From contig NZ_CP150901.1 in assembly GCF_038050405.1 (NCBI RefSeq), positions 2,294,001-2,358,000 on the forward strand: 64,000 bases of DNA. The letters run 5' to 3'. A model generated the notes under the pieces. It searched no databases. It saw only the letters and a program-made list of their open reading frames with translations, and was not told where the DNA came from. Below, one piece after another: positions 23,841 to 32,658 of this stretch. A program made the position numbers and the translations under genes. This DNA comes from Paraburkholderia sp. IMGN_8 (lineage in GTDB: Bacteria; Pseudomonadota; Gammaproteobacteria; Burkholderiales; Burkholderiaceae). Position 1 is the first letter of the stretch. The number at the start of each line of letters is the position of its first letter.

Positions 23841-25676
23841 TCAGGGCGCGGTTACCTGCGCCGTGGTGGTCGGCTGACTGGCTGGGCTTTCGTCGCGCCA
23901 CGGCGGCGGCAGAGTCCACAGCGCGAGCGCGTCCGGAAGCGGCGTTCCCCGGTAGAAGCGCACCAGATCCCTTTTCATCAGCGGGCGCGCAACGTCATCC
24001 AGGTAAATCATATGTCCGCCCTGGAAGAAGTTGACCTGCAAGTCCGGATTCAACCAGCGTACCGTCTGAAGCCGTGCCAATTGTTTCTCGGTATTGAAGA
24101 ACGGCGTGGCCAGATCATGGAAGCCGTTTTCCGCGAGCACCTTGAGTTGCGGATTCAGTGTCAGCGCGCCCAGCAGATCCGGAATCGTATCGGGCAGAGG
24201 CTGTCCGTCGTGCGAGAAGTCCCACACCTGAATGATATTGCCGTTCAACGGCAGATAGGTTGCGTTCGGCGCCGTATACCCGAGGTAGTCAGGCATCTGC
24301 GTAGCAAGCGCTGTCGTGAACGGCTGGGAGATCAGGATATCTGACGGATCGCCGTCGTTTTGCAGGCGCGGATCCGAATTCGGCAACGACACGCGCCCGT
24401 CGTACCGGCCTATCGTCGTGCCCGGCAAGAGAGTTGTCGAGAAAGGATTGGCGTTGAAATAGCCTTGCAGTGCCTGCACGGTCAGACCGGATGGCAATGT
24501 CCACGCCTGAAGCGTTCCGAAACTCGGGAACACCGGCGTACCCAGGGCGTCGGGTATGCCGAGCTGACTGAGCACCCACGACTGCGAGTACCGCCTGAAC
24601 CGGCTGTACTCCGCCGTGACGAACAGGCTGGCCTGCAGCGCGAAAAGGTCCTGACTGATCGGCGCCGGCGATGCCTGGTTATAGTAGGCCGCGACTAGCG
24701 CGTAGCCGGGGAAATAACCGGCCAGGGTATCCGTATCCAATGCAAGCGCGCTCGTCGAGTTCGTAATGGCAACCGCCTCGATCGCATCCGCAAAATAGTT
24801 AAGGATTGCAGACTGCAGAACGATCCCCGTCAGGTGCACGCCGGCAGATTCCAGCGCCAATGCCAGCATATCGGTGCGAGGCGTGCCGTAAGACTCTCCA
24901 TACAGATAGATCGGAGAACTGCTGCGATTATTGACCGTCAGATAGCGCTGGATGAAATCGCGCATGATGTTGACGTCCGCGTCGGTCGTCCAGAACTTCT
25001 GGTTCGTATTAGGCAGAATCGCCTCGGAAAGCCCCGTTCCGGGTGGGTCGATGAAGACCATGTCCGTGGTGTCGATCAGGCTCTCCTTATTGTCGACGAG
25101 CGGATAATTCGGCCAGTTGCTCCCGAACAGCGGGTCTGGCGTCGCGACCCGCGTCGGCGCAAACGATCCGAGCCGCAACCAGATCGAGGAGGAACCCGGA
25201 CCGCCGTTGTAGACGAAGGTGACAGGGCGCGGCGCACCGTTCGTACCCGGCGCGGTATACGCGACGTAGGACATCGAGGCTTCGGGGTTGCCGCTCGAGT
25301 CAGCGGCCGTCAAATGCCCGGTGGTCGTTGTGTAATTGACCGGCGTCCGGCCTAACGTCCATTGGTAATGCATGACTGCCGCCTTCTCCGCAACCTGGGA
25401 CGGCGCGAGACCGTCTGTAGCGTTGCCCGAGTAGGCGACCGGATCGATATAGGTTTGATTACCCGTCTGCGCTTGCGATTGTCCGGCAGCCTGCTGCGCG
25501 CCAGGCTGCTGGACCGCAGCAGTCTGCTGCATGCTGACAGCCGAACCTGAGGACGAACCGCCGCCCCCTCCGCCGCATCCTCCGAGAAGCATGATCGCGA
25601 CCGCCAAAGTCCCTAAGGCCGGCAACCTGCGTGGACGACGATGGTTATTGCCGGTAAAACGCTCGTCTCGTTTCAT
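23841..25676 (-). CDS. Serine carboxypeptidase (S10 family) lipoprotein
   Basis: The 611-residue protein has a lipoprotein signal (ALGTLAVAIMLLGGC, lipid-modified Cys34) and a Gly/Ser/Gln-rich linker to about residue 75. The S10 fold follows: TFVYNGGPGSSS (oxyanion hole, 153-164), GESYGT with nucleophile Ser262, and late segments LAENGFHDLATP with the catalytic Asp candidate and GGHMIYLD with the catalytic His. S10 enzymes remove C-terminal residues from peptides at acidic pH; here it would act at the outer or inner membrane surface. AAGGAT eight bases before ATG 25676 sets the start, 12 codons inside the longest frame. A low-GC gap lies upstream. Confidence 0.88.
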   Translation of the reverse strand: MKRDERFTGNNHRRPRRLPALGTLAVAIMLLGGCGGGGGGSSSGSAVSMQQTAAVQQPGAQQAAGQSQAQTGNQTYIDPVAYSGNATDGLAPSQVAEKAAVMHYQWTLGRTPVNYTTTTGHLTAADSSGNPEASMSYVAYTAPGTNGAPRPVTFVYNGGPGSSSIWLRLGSFAPTRVATPDPLFGSNWPNYPLVDNKESLIDTTDMVFIDPPGTGLSEAILPNTNQKFWTTDADVNIMRDFIQRYLTVNNRSSSPIYLYGESYGTPRTDMLALALESAGVHLTGIVLQSAILNYFADAIEAVAITNSTSALALDTDTLAGYFPGYALVAAYYNQASPAPISQDLFALQASLFVTAEYSRFRRYSQSWVLSQLGIPDALGTPVFPSFGTLQAWTLPSGLTVQALQGYFNANPFSTTLLPGTTIGRYDGRVSLPNSDPRLQNDGDPSDILISQPFTTALATQMPDYLGYTAPNATYLPLNGNIIQVWDFSHDGQPLPDTIPDLLGALTLNPQLKVLAENGFHDLATPFFNTEKQLARLQTVRWLNPDLQVNFFQGGHMIYLDDVARPLMKRDLVRFYRGTPLPDALALWTLPPPWRDESPASQPTTTAQVTAP

Positions 25677-26117
25677 CTCTATCCTTGGTGGTGGGTTGAG
25701 ATACCGTTTCACAAAGGCCGCTACCGCCGATTAAAATGAATCGGAGTTCGAAATATCTGATACGCATCGTCGGCATGCAGCGGTGAAGAGCCAACTTACT
25801 TCAAAGAGCATGGCCGTGGTTTGTCCATGCAATACGATTAGAAAGCCTAAATATTTAGTTTGGATATTCAGACTCTTTTCAGGATATTTGTCCGCAAGCG
25901 AATTCGTATATTGGCGGCAGATAAAAAATAGGTGACGCTACGGGAGTTTGTCAAGGATGTGACGAATTCCCGTAATTCCAATGACAACGGGTTATCCGTG
26001 AACCCGCCATGAGTCGAGGAGTCTGGCGCGAGGTCGCCGGGCATTCATTACAAGCTAAAATATTTTCGCCTGCAAAACGTAATAACCAATCGGCGCCCTA
26101 CGCGCTCGCTATTTATT
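25677..26117. other. AT-rich gene-free stretch upstream of the S10 peptidase
   Basis: About 440 bases, clearly more AT-rich than its surroundings between 25735 and 26000. It contains the 12-bp palindrome ctaaatatttag (25847-25858). The promoter of the minus-strand peptidase gene should be here. No credible coding frame is seen. Confidence 0.4.
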
Positions 26118-27545
26118 TCAGCTGCGCGCCTTCACGGAACTCGAGACATCCATTGCCCGTTGCAGCGCCTCGTACACCTTCGGCCGGTTGCATTGCGATA
26201 CGTTAAAGCGCAGGAAACCGGCCGCCGACTGCGACGCACTGAACACATTGCCCGGCGCGAACACCACGTTGTCAGCTAGCGCGTGACGCGCGACGTCCGC
26301 GGCGTCGAGCGCATCCGGCAGACGCGCCCACAAGAACATGCCGGCGCGTGGCCGCGTCCATATTTCGAGGCCCGCATATCCCAACCGTCTGACCGTCTCG
26401 CCCATTGCATCCGCGAGCTTGGCGCGCATCGCTTCCAGATGACGCCGGTAGGTACCGTCCATCAGCATCCGATGCACCACGCTCGCCGCGAGCTGGCCGT
26501 TGCCGAACGACGTCGCCAGCTTCAGGTCGATCAGCGGCTCGACCCATGCGGCACGCGCCGCGATATAACCGCAACGCACCGCCGCGGACAAGGTCTTCGA
26601 AAAACTGCCAATCGACACCACGCGCGCGAGGCCGTCGAAAGCGGCAAGACGTGGCGCGGGTTCGTCTTCGAAGTCGGCGAAGATATCGTCCTCGACGATC
26701 AGCAGATCGTGCTCGCCCGCCAGCTTCAACAGGCGATGCGCGATGGCCGGCGCAAGCGTGGCGCCGGTCGGATTGTGGATCGCCGAATTGGTCACATACA
26801 ACCGCGGACGGTGTTCGATCAACGCCCGTTCGAATGCCACCAGATCAGGACCGGACGGCGTGTAAGGCACGCCGACAATGCGGGCGCGATGCGCGCGCAG
26901 CAGCGCCTGGAAGTTGAAGTAGCACGGATCGTCGATCAGAACGGTGTCGCCGGGTTCGAGCAGAAAGCGGCACACGAGATCAAGCGCGTGCGTGCCGCCG
27001 TCGGTCAGCACGATCTGCTCGGGTGGCGCCTCCACGCCGTGCTGCGCGAGCCGCCATGCCAGTTGCTGACGCAGCGCGGGCAGACCGCGCGGGATCGCGT
27101 ATTCGGCGAGCGGCGACTGCGGATCGCGCGCCACCGCTCGCAACGCGCGGCGCACGCCGTCTTCCGGCAGCCATGAAGCCGGCATCCAGCCGCAGCCCGG
27201 CTTGAAAACCTTCGCGCCGGCCTCAAGCGACTGCCGCGCCAGCCACAGCGGATCGACCTCGCGATCCAGCCGCGGCCCAAGGTCGGCGAGCGCCAGCGGC
27301 GGCGCATGACCCGACACGAAAAACCCGGAACCGCGCCGCGCGACGATCGCGCCTTCCGCCACCAGCCGATCGTACGCTTCCACCACCGTCGACTTCGACA
27401 CGCCCAGCGCCTCGGTCATCGCGCGGATCGACGGCACGCGCGCGCCCGGCATCAGCGAACGGCTGGCGATGCGCTCGCGCAAGCTATCCATCACCGCGCC
27501 GACGCGCGTGCCAGAAGCCGCCCGATTGGAATCACTGTCCACCAT
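26118..27545 (-). CDS. MocR-type GntR regulator with aminotransferase domain
   Basis: About 475 residues: a GntR winged helix at about 10-75 (RIASRSLMPGARVPSIRAMT, VSKSTVVEAYDRLVAEG), a linker and a fold-type I aminotransferase domain. The PLP site is intact: TNSAIHNPTG (Asn), IVEDDIFADF (Asp) and SIGSFSKTLSAAVRCGY, where Lys forms the internal aldimine. MocR proteins sense PLP or amino compounds and usually control a divergent gene. That gene here is an EamA-type exporter. GGAG nine bases before ATG 27545 supports this start; the frame upstream to 27794 overlaps the divergent gene. Effector unknown. Confidence 0.87.
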   Translation of the reverse strand: MVDSDSNRAASGTRVGAVMDSLRERIASRSLMPGARVPSIRAMTEALGVSKSTVVEAYDRLVAEGAIVARRGSGFFVSGHAPPLALADLGPRLDREVDPLWLARQSLEAGAKVFKPGCGWMPASWLPEDGVRRALRAVARDPQSPLAEYAIPRGLPALRQQLAWRLAQHGVEAPPEQIVLTDGGTHALDLVCRFLLEPGDTVLIDDPCYFNFQALLRAHRARIVGVPYTPSGPDLVAFERALIEHRPRLYVTNSAIHNPTGATLAPAIAHRLLKLAGEHDLLIVEDDIFADFEDEPAPRLAAFDGLARVVSIGSFSKTLSAAVRCGYIAARAAWVEPLIDLKLATSFGNGQLAASVVHRMLMDGTYRRHLEAMRAKLADAMGETVRRLGYAGLEIWTRPRAGMFLWARLPDALDAADVARHALADNVVFAPGNVFSASQSAAGFLRFNVSQCNRPKVYEALQRAMDVSSSVKARS

Positions 27546-27547
27546 CT

Positions 27548-27586
27548 GTACTGCTCCATGTTCGGTACAGTTTGTACGAATCGTAC
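27548..27586. promoter_or_regulatory. GTAC box array between mocR and eamA genes
   Basis: Four GTAC half-sites start at 27548, 27565, 27574 and 27583. The last three are exactly 9 bp apart, in ggtacagtttgtacgaatcg and the next bases. MocR regulators bind short direct repeats in such divergent gaps. Confidence 0.6.
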
Positions 27587-27654
27587 TGATCCGTAGCTTA
27601 CCCTTTATGGGTGCAAAGCGGATGCTATGAGTTCTCTCTGAATGGGCTCTCCCG

Positions 27655-28539
27655 ATGGACAAGACAACCAATGGCTGGCTCAGCGGCCTCGCGGGCGTGC
27701 TGATTTTCAGCGGCTCGCTGCCGGCCACGCGTATCGCCGTGCAGGGCCTCGACCCGGTGTTTCTGACCGTCGCCCGAGCGACGATCGCGGGCATCCTCGG
27801 CCTTGTACTACTGCTCGCCTTTCGCGAGGCTCGCCCGGCGCGGCGCGACCTGCTGCCGCTGGTGGTCGTCGCGCTCGGTGTGGTGGTCGGCTTTCCGCTA
27901 TTGACGGCGTTCGCGCTGCGACACGTGACGTCGGCTCATGCGGTGGTGTTTATCGGGCTATTGCCGCTCGCCACCGCGATCTTCGGCGTGCTGCGCGGCG
28001 GCGAGCGCCCGCAGCCGGCGTTCTGGCTGTTCTCGACGCTCGGCAGCGGCGCGGTGGTCGCCTTCGCATTGCGCCACGGCCTCGACGCGTCGCCGATCGG
28101 CGACGCGCTGATGCTGGCCGCGATCATCGTCTGCGGCCTGGGCTATGCCGAAGGCGCGCGGCTCTCGCGTCACCTCGGCGGCTGGCAGGTGATCTCGTGG
28201 GCGCTGGTGCTGTCGCTGCCGGTAATGCTGCCGCTCGCGTGGTGGGCGCGGCCCGCATCGCTTGAAGGCATCAGCCACGCGGCGCTGTGGGGCCTCGCCT
28301 ACGTGTCGCTGTTCAGCATGCTGATCGGCTTCGTGTTCTGGTATCGCGGACTGGCGCTCGGCGGCATCGCGGGCGTCGGGCAATTGCAACTGCTGCAACC
28401 GTTCTTCGGCCTGCTGCTGGCCGCGCTGCTGCTGCACGAACAGGTGCCGCCCGTGATGATTCTGGTCACCATCGTGGTGGTGGCATGCGTGGCGGGGGCA
28501 CGGCGCTTTTCCCGAAGTGCGCCGGCGCGACCGGCCTAG
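27655..28539 (+). CDS. EamA/RhaT-type drug/metabolite transporter
   Basis: The 294-residue protein has ten predicted membrane helices in two EamA repeats (about 5-140 and 150-288), with FSGSLPATRIAV in the first and YVSLFSMLIGFVFWYRGLALGG in the second. EamA proteins export amino acids, sugars or amines. Its divergent MocR neighbour suggests an amino-compound substrate. No ribosome site is clear before ATG 27655. Two other plus-strand frames in the same segment are shadows. Confidence 0.83.
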   Translation: MDKTTNGWLSGLAGVLIFSGSLPATRIAVQGLDPVFLTVARATIAGILGLVLLLAFREARPARRDLLPLVVVALGVVVGFPLLTAFALRHVTSAHAVVFIGLLPLATAIFGVLRGGERPQPAFWLFSTLGSGAVVAFALRHGLDASPIGDALMLAAIIVCGLGYAEGARLSRHLGGWQVISWALVLSLPVMLPLAWWARPASLEGISHAALWGLAYVSLFSMLIGFVFWYRGLALGGIAGVGQLQLLQPFFGLLLAALLLHEQVPPVMILVTIVVVACVAGARRFSRSAPARPA

Positions 28540-28623
28540 GGTCTGCCAGCCAAAACCTATCAAGCCTCGAGTTCCGATTGTTTTTTTAAGTTGGCGTTGA
28601 GCTTATTGGCCTTGTTATATACG

Positions 28624-28646
28624 TGTCATTACTATGATAAATGACA
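28624..28646 (+). promoter_or_regulatory. Inverted repeat upstream of the RpiR gene
   Basis: tgtcatt (28624-28630) and aatgaca (28640-28646) are exact inverted repeats with a 9-base spacer in an AT-rich segment 28 bases before the ATG. Likely an autoregulatory operator. Confidence 0.5.
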
Positions 28647-28673
28647 ATAAACTAACCAAAACTCAGCGCCACG

Positions 28674-29573
28674 ATGCCGACCGCCTTTGCCCAAACCGTC
28701 GAAGCCCGCTTCGCCGAACTCACGCCCACTGCCAAGCGGATCGCCAGCTATCTGCTCGCGAATCTCGACCGGCTGGGCCTCGAGACCGCCGATCAGATCG
28801 CGCAGCAAGCGGGCACCAGCGGCATTTCTGTCGGCCGGTTTTTGCGCAGCGTCGGCTACCGCAACCTCGACGATCTGAAGCGGGAACTGCGCGGCACGCA
28901 GGAACGCCCGTGGATGATCACAGACCGGCTCGACGCGTTTCGCCGCGCATCCGGCGAACTCGGCGAACTGGGCGTTGCCGCCCAGGCCGATAGCGCCACC
29001 GCACCCAACCCGGCCCTCGCCCGCTCGCTCGAACTCGAAATCGGCGCGATCCAGCACGTTTATCAACTCGCGCAATCGCCGATGTTCGCACGCGTGGCCG
29101 AGCGCATTTCAAACGCCGATGCCGTCTACATTCTTGGCATTCAGTCGACACGCGGCATCAGTAACGCGTTCTACAGCTACCTCGAATATATCCGCCCGCG
29201 GGTGTTTTATTCCGACGGCATGTCAGGCTCGTACGTCGATTCGCTGAACTCCGAGTTCGCGTCGCCGTACCTGATCGTCACCGACACCCGCGCCTACTCG
29301 ATGATCGCCCGCCGCTACTGCGAGGCCGCCACACGCCGCGGCCTGCCCTTCGCGCTCGTCACCGATATCTATTGCCCATGGGCGCGGGATTTCTCGGGCG
29401 ACCTTCTGCAGGTCAAAACCGACGTCGGCCAGTTCTGGGATTCGCTTAGCCCCCTCACGTGCCTGTTCAATCTGCTGATCACCGCCATCGTCGAACGGCT
29501 CGGACCGACGCTGGACGAACGCGTCGCCCGCAATCGCGAACTGCAAGGCGAACTCAACCAGTTCGATCTCTGA
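28674..29573 (+). CDS. RpiR/MurR family transcriptional regulator
   Basis: The 299-residue protein has the N-terminal RpiR helix-turn-helix (ELTPTAKRIASYLLANLDRLG, ADQIAQQAGTSGISVGRFLRSVGY, near 15-65) and a C-terminal SIS sugar-isomerase-like domain (near 135-275: VYILGIQSTRGISNAFYSYLEY, YLIVTDTRAY). SIS domains in this family bind phosphosugars or related ligands such as MurNAc-6-phosphate. The next gene, 17 bases on, is a D-Ala-D-Ala dipeptidase, so a peptidoglycan-derived ligand is likely. The SIS region lacks a strict Ser-rich phosphate loop, so the ligand may not be a phosphosugar. Confidence 0.82.
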   Translation: MPTAFAQTVEARFAELTPTAKRIASYLLANLDRLGLETADQIAQQAGTSGISVGRFLRSVGYRNLDDLKRELRGTQERPWMITDRLDAFRRASGELGELGVAAQADSATAPNPALARSLELEIGAIQHVYQLAQSPMFARVAERISNADAVYILGIQSTRGISNAFYSYLEYIRPRVFYSDGMSGSYVDSLNSEFASPYLIVTDTRAYSMIARRYCEAATRRGLPFALVTDIYCPWARDFSGDLLQVKTDVGQFWDSLSPLTCLFNLLITAIVERLGPTLDERVARNRELQGELNQFDL

Positions 29574-29590
29574 ACCTTCTTCCACCTGTC

Positions 29591-30154
29591 ATGGCCGACC
29601 ACCGACTCATCGAGATCACACCCACGACCCACGGCGTCGAGATCGACCTCGTCTACGCGACGCCACGCAATCTCACCGGCAAGCCGATCTACAAGGCCGC
29701 GCACTGCCTGCTGCTGGAACCGGCCGAAGCGGCGCTGCGCCGCGCAGTGGCGCTCGCACGCAACGTCGGCACGACGCTGCGCATTTTCGACGCCTACCGT
29801 CCACCCCAGGCGCAGCAGGTGCTCTGGGACTTTCTGCCTGATCCGACCTACATCGCGGATCTCAGCCGCGGCTCGAACCATAGCCGCGGCACCGCGCTCG
29901 ATGTGACGCTCGTCGATGCCAACGGCGACGAACTCGACATGGGCACTGGCTTCGACGCCATGACGATCGAATCCGAGCACTTCCATCCCGGCTTGCCCGA
30001 GCACGTGCAACGCAACCGCATGCTGCTGCTCGGCGTGATGCACGTCGCGGGCTTTACGCACATCAAGAGCGAATGGTGGCACTACGAGCTGCCTGGCTCG
30101 CACGCGTTGCCGCTGATCGACAACAGCGAAAGCGGCCCGTTGCGCTTGATGTAA
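29591..30154 (+). CDS. ddpX: D-alanyl-D-alanine dipeptidase (VanX/DdpX type)
   Basis: The 187-residue protein has all VanX-type zinc metallopeptidase residues: Arg70 in DAYRP, zinc ligands His97 and Asp104 in NHSRGTALDVT, the general base Glu161 and third ligand His164 in SEWWHYE. It hydrolyses D-Ala-D-Ala to D-alanine. There is no signal peptide, so it acts in the cytoplasm. Lacking vanA/vanH neighbours, it is probably a peptidoglycan-recycling or D-Ala catabolic enzyme like E. coli DdpX rather than a vancomycin-resistance gene. It forms an operon with the RpiR-type regulator. The longer frame from 29459 is a shadow overlap. Confidence 0.9.
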   Translation: MADHRLIEITPTTHGVEIDLVYATPRNLTGKPIYKAAHCLLLEPAEAALRRAVALARNVGTTLRIFDAYRPPQAQQVLWDFLPDPTYIADLSRGSNHSRGTALDVTLVDANGDELDMGTGFDAMTIESEHFHPGLPEHVQRNRMLLLGVMHVAGFTHIKSEWWHYELPGSHALPLIDNSESGPLRLM

Positions 30155-30351
30155 TCCATTGCATTGTGTTTGCAGGTCCGATCGTCCTCTCTGGCTTTTC
30201 ACCAACGCAAGGCTGTCGAAGCGATCGGCGTGGATGCGGCGTTGTAGCACGCCCAGTGAACCGGCATTTCCGCAAGCGAACGCTTGAGCGCGTCGAAGCA
30301 GCCGCGCGCCACATTGCGGTATTCTCACCGGCTCGTTCAGAAGGAGGATTC

Positions 30352-30624
30352 ATGAAGCTTTCGATTTGCCTGGCGGTTGCCGCCCTCGCGCTGTCCGCAA
30401 CCGCGTACGCGCAAACCTCGCAGACCTATCGTTTCGGCGAAGGCCAAACCACGCTGCCCTCAGGCAATGCGCATCCAGCACCCGCGCCGGGCGCGCAGCC
30501 GCCCCAGCAGCAGCCGCAGCCCGCCGGACAGGCGCCGGCCAAGGCCAAGCCGAAGCACAAGGCAACACATCACCGGCATCATCGCGGGCATGTGACGCAG
30601 CCGGATAGGTACTCGCATAGCTGA
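30352..30624 (+). CDS. Small exported Pro/Gln/His-rich protein
   Basis: A 90-residue protein with a clear signal peptide (LSICLAVAALALSATAYA, cleaved near residue 20), a Pro/Gln-rich middle and a basic His-rich tail (KHKATHHRHHRGH). A perfect AAGGAGG ahead of ATG 30352 makes expression likely although the mature protein is low-complexity. The His cluster could bind metal. No family is recognised. Confidence 0.65.
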   Translation: MKLSICLAVAALALSATAYAQTSQTYRFGEGQTTLPSGNAHPAPAPGAQPPQQQPQPAGQAPAKAKPKHKATHHRHHRGHVTQPDRYSHS

Positions 30625-30669
30625 TCGGCGAAACGCCTGCCTCGTGCATGCGTTTGCCTTAACTGTTGA

Positions 30670-30700
30670 CGAGCCCGGCAAAGCTGCACGGCCGGGCTCG
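30670..30700 (+). terminator. Hairpin after the small exported protein gene
   Basis: A perfect 10-bp stem (30670-30679 cgagcccggc and 30691-30700 gccgggctcg) with an 11-base loop, 45 bases past the stop. No T-run follows. Confidence 0.5.
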
Positions 30701-30848
30701 CCGCGGGCCGAGTTGCTCCCGCCACTCACATAGGCATACGCTGATACCGCCTCTTCGTCGCGGCGATTTTTGACTTGCTTCAAATCCGCGCGCGCTGCGG
30801 GCATAGTGAAACGTATCCGCAGAGACACCGGCCACTACAGGAACACGT

Positions 30849-31448
30849 ATGAGTACTGCCCGCCACGCGCCTTCTTCGACCGATCCGGTCCACACCCCGT
30901 CCGCCGCGCCGCTGATTCGCGACGCCACCGAAGCCGATCTGCCCGCGATTCATGCGATTTACGCGCACCACGTGCTGACCGGCGTCGCCTCGTTCGAAGA
31001 AACGCCGCCTTCCGTCGACGACCTGCGCGCGCGGCTCGCGTCGGTCCGCAGTCACGGGTTGCCGTACATGGTGGCCGAAATCGACGGCGAAGTTGCCGGC
31101 TATTGCTACGCGACGCTCTACCGGCCGCGCGCCGCGTATCGCAACACCATTGAAGATTCGATCTACGTCGGCGATGCGTATCGCGGCCGGGGCCTGGGGC
31201 GCGTGTTATTGCAGGCGTTGATCGAACGATGCGAAACCGGACCGTGGCGCCAGATGGTCGCCGTGATCGCCGACGGCGGCAGCGGTGGCTCGCTCTCGCT
31301 GCACGGGCAACTGGGCTTCGAGCTGATCGGCACGTTGAAGGCAGTCGGCTTCAAGCATGGCCGGTGGCTGGACACCACGTTGATGCAGCGAACGTTGGGC
31401 GCGGGCGACGCAACGGTACCGGACGATATTGCGTCGTCACGCCGTTGA
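30849..31448 (+). CDS. GNAT acetyltransferase, phosphinothricin-acetyltransferase-like
   Basis: The 199-residue protein is a GNAT fold of the PAT/MnaT group: LIRDATEADLPAIHAIYAHHV, VASFEETPPS, GYCYATLYRPRAAYRNTIEDSIYV, the acetyl-CoA loop RGRGLG (near 116-121) and GSLSLHGQLGFELIG. Members acetylate phosphinothricin, methionine sulfone or free amino acids; many chromosomal ones detoxify methionine analogues rather than herbicide. An AGGA sits about seven bases before the ATG. The 20-residue C-terminal tail after the fold is unstructured. Confidence 0.82.
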   Translation: MSTARHAPSSTDPVHTPSAAPLIRDATEADLPAIHAIYAHHVLTGVASFEETPPSVDDLRARLASVRSHGLPYMVAEIDGEVAGYCYATLYRPRAAYRNTIEDSIYVGDAYRGRGLGRVLLQALIERCETGPWRQMVAVIADGGSGGSLSLHGQLGFELIGTLKAVGFKHGRWLDTTLMQRTLGAGDATVPDDIASSRR

Positions 31449-31549
31449 AGCGCTTCAAGTCGCCACATGCGGCAAGGCGGACCACGTATTGCAAAGCGGC
31501 ATCTAGCTGTCTCCCGCTACCGCGCTGGTGGCCGCACTTGCAGCCGCGT

Positions 31550-31562
31550 TAAAATCCCCCCA
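31550..31562 (+). promoter_or_regulatory. -10 element placed for a leaderless MerR transcript
   Basis: TAAAAT at 31550-31555 ends six bases before the MerR ATG, and only c residues lie between. No ribosome site is visible. The geometry is the same as at zur (11139-11151). Confidence 0.4.
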
Positions 31563-32431
31563 TGCCCAATACGCCGCCCCCTGCTCCCCCCTTGTCCGCC
31601 ACCCCGAACGAAGTCCCCGGTAGCGACACGCCGCGCAACGAATACACCGTCGACGAACTCGCGCGCGTCACGGATACCACCGTGCGCAACGTGCGCGCCT
31701 ATCAGGACCGCGGTCTGCTCGCGCCGCCGGAAAAGCGCGGCCGGGTGGGCGTATACGACGACACGCATGTGTCGCGTCTGAAGCTGATCAATCATCTGCT
31801 CACGCGCGGCTACACCCTCGCGAACATCCAGGACCTGATCAAGGCGGTCGACGAAGGCCACGATCTGCGTTCGATCCTCGGCCTGGAAACCGCGATCGGC
31901 AGCCGCTGGTCGCGCGAGCGGCCGAAAAAATACTCGCTGATCGAACTGCTGCAAATGTTCGGCGACAAAGCCTCGCCGAGCGCGCTCGGCAAAGCTGTCG
32001 ATCTGGGTTTGCTGGAACGCAATGGCCTCTCGTTCGTGTCGGGCAGCCCCACGGCGCTCGCCGCCGGCGCGACCATGGCGAAGGAAGGCATTCCACTGCC
32101 CGACCTGCTCGACGCCATCGGCATCGCCCGGCCGCATTTCAATGCGGTCGCCAAGGCGCTGGTCGATCTGGTGGTGCGTCAGCTCGACCGCTACGACCCG
32201 GACGCGCTGCCGCCGCCCGCCGACGTGCCCGCGCTGGTAGACGCGATCTGGCGTGTGCGGCCGTTGGCGATGGTGCTGGTGGAAAGCGAAATGAATCGCG
32301 CGCTCGAGGAAGCGTCCGGCGACTATCTCGGCGACCGCGTCGCGGCAATCATGGAAAAGAAGCTGGGCCATGCGCCTGAGGGCGCCACCGCGGAGCACGG
32401 CGCAATCAAAAAAACCAAACCCAAAAAGTAG
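31562..32431 (+). CDS. MerR family transcriptional regulator
   Basis: The 289-residue protein has a Pro-rich N-terminal arm and a MerR winged helix near 27-95 (YTVDELARVTDTTVRNVRAYQ, DRGLLAPPEKRGRVGVYDD, LKLINHLLTRGYTLANI). The long C-terminal region (about 110-280) has no metal-binding Cys pattern and ends in a Lys-rich tail (KKTKPKK). The effector is probably an organic molecule. It is unlinked to its neighbours by distance. The likely target is unknown. Confidence 0.83.
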   Translation: MPNTPPPAPPLSATPNEVPGSDTPRNEYTVDELARVTDTTVRNVRAYQDRGLLAPPEKRGRVGVYDDTHVSRLKLINHLLTRGYTLANIQDLIKAVDEGHDLRSILGLETAIGSRWSRERPKKYSLIELLQMFGDKASPSALGKAVDLGLLERNGLSFVSGSPTALAAGATMAKEGIPLPDLLDAIGIARPHFNAVAKALVDLVVRQLDRYDPDALPPPADVPALVDAIWRVRPLAMVLVESEMNRALEEASGDYLGDRVAAIMEKKLGHAPEGATAEHGAIKKTKPKK

Positions 32432-32658
32432 CCGCGCACGCCGATACGCCTCGGCATTCAGGCGCGTCATATTCAAATCTCCATTGCTTCGTTTGATCGG
32501 CGGGACGTCCATGCGACGATCCTCCGATGTCGCCGCAACGCCTTTATAGCAGTGCCCACATGCACCGCGTCGCACCCCACCGCGGGACGTCGCGCGCCTG
32601 CACGGACCACGCTGAACGGGCGGCACAGAACCAATCGAACGTAATGGAGATTCGCTGG

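Noticed and set aside
29591..30154. Vancomycin resistance gene vanX
   Set aside because: The enzyme is of that family, but vanH, vanA and vanRS are absent and the neighbour is an RpiR-type regulator; recycling is more likely.
30849..31448. Dedicated herbicide-resistance bar/pat gene
   Set aside because: Similarity is at the family level; chromosomal PAT-like enzymes commonly act on other amino acids.
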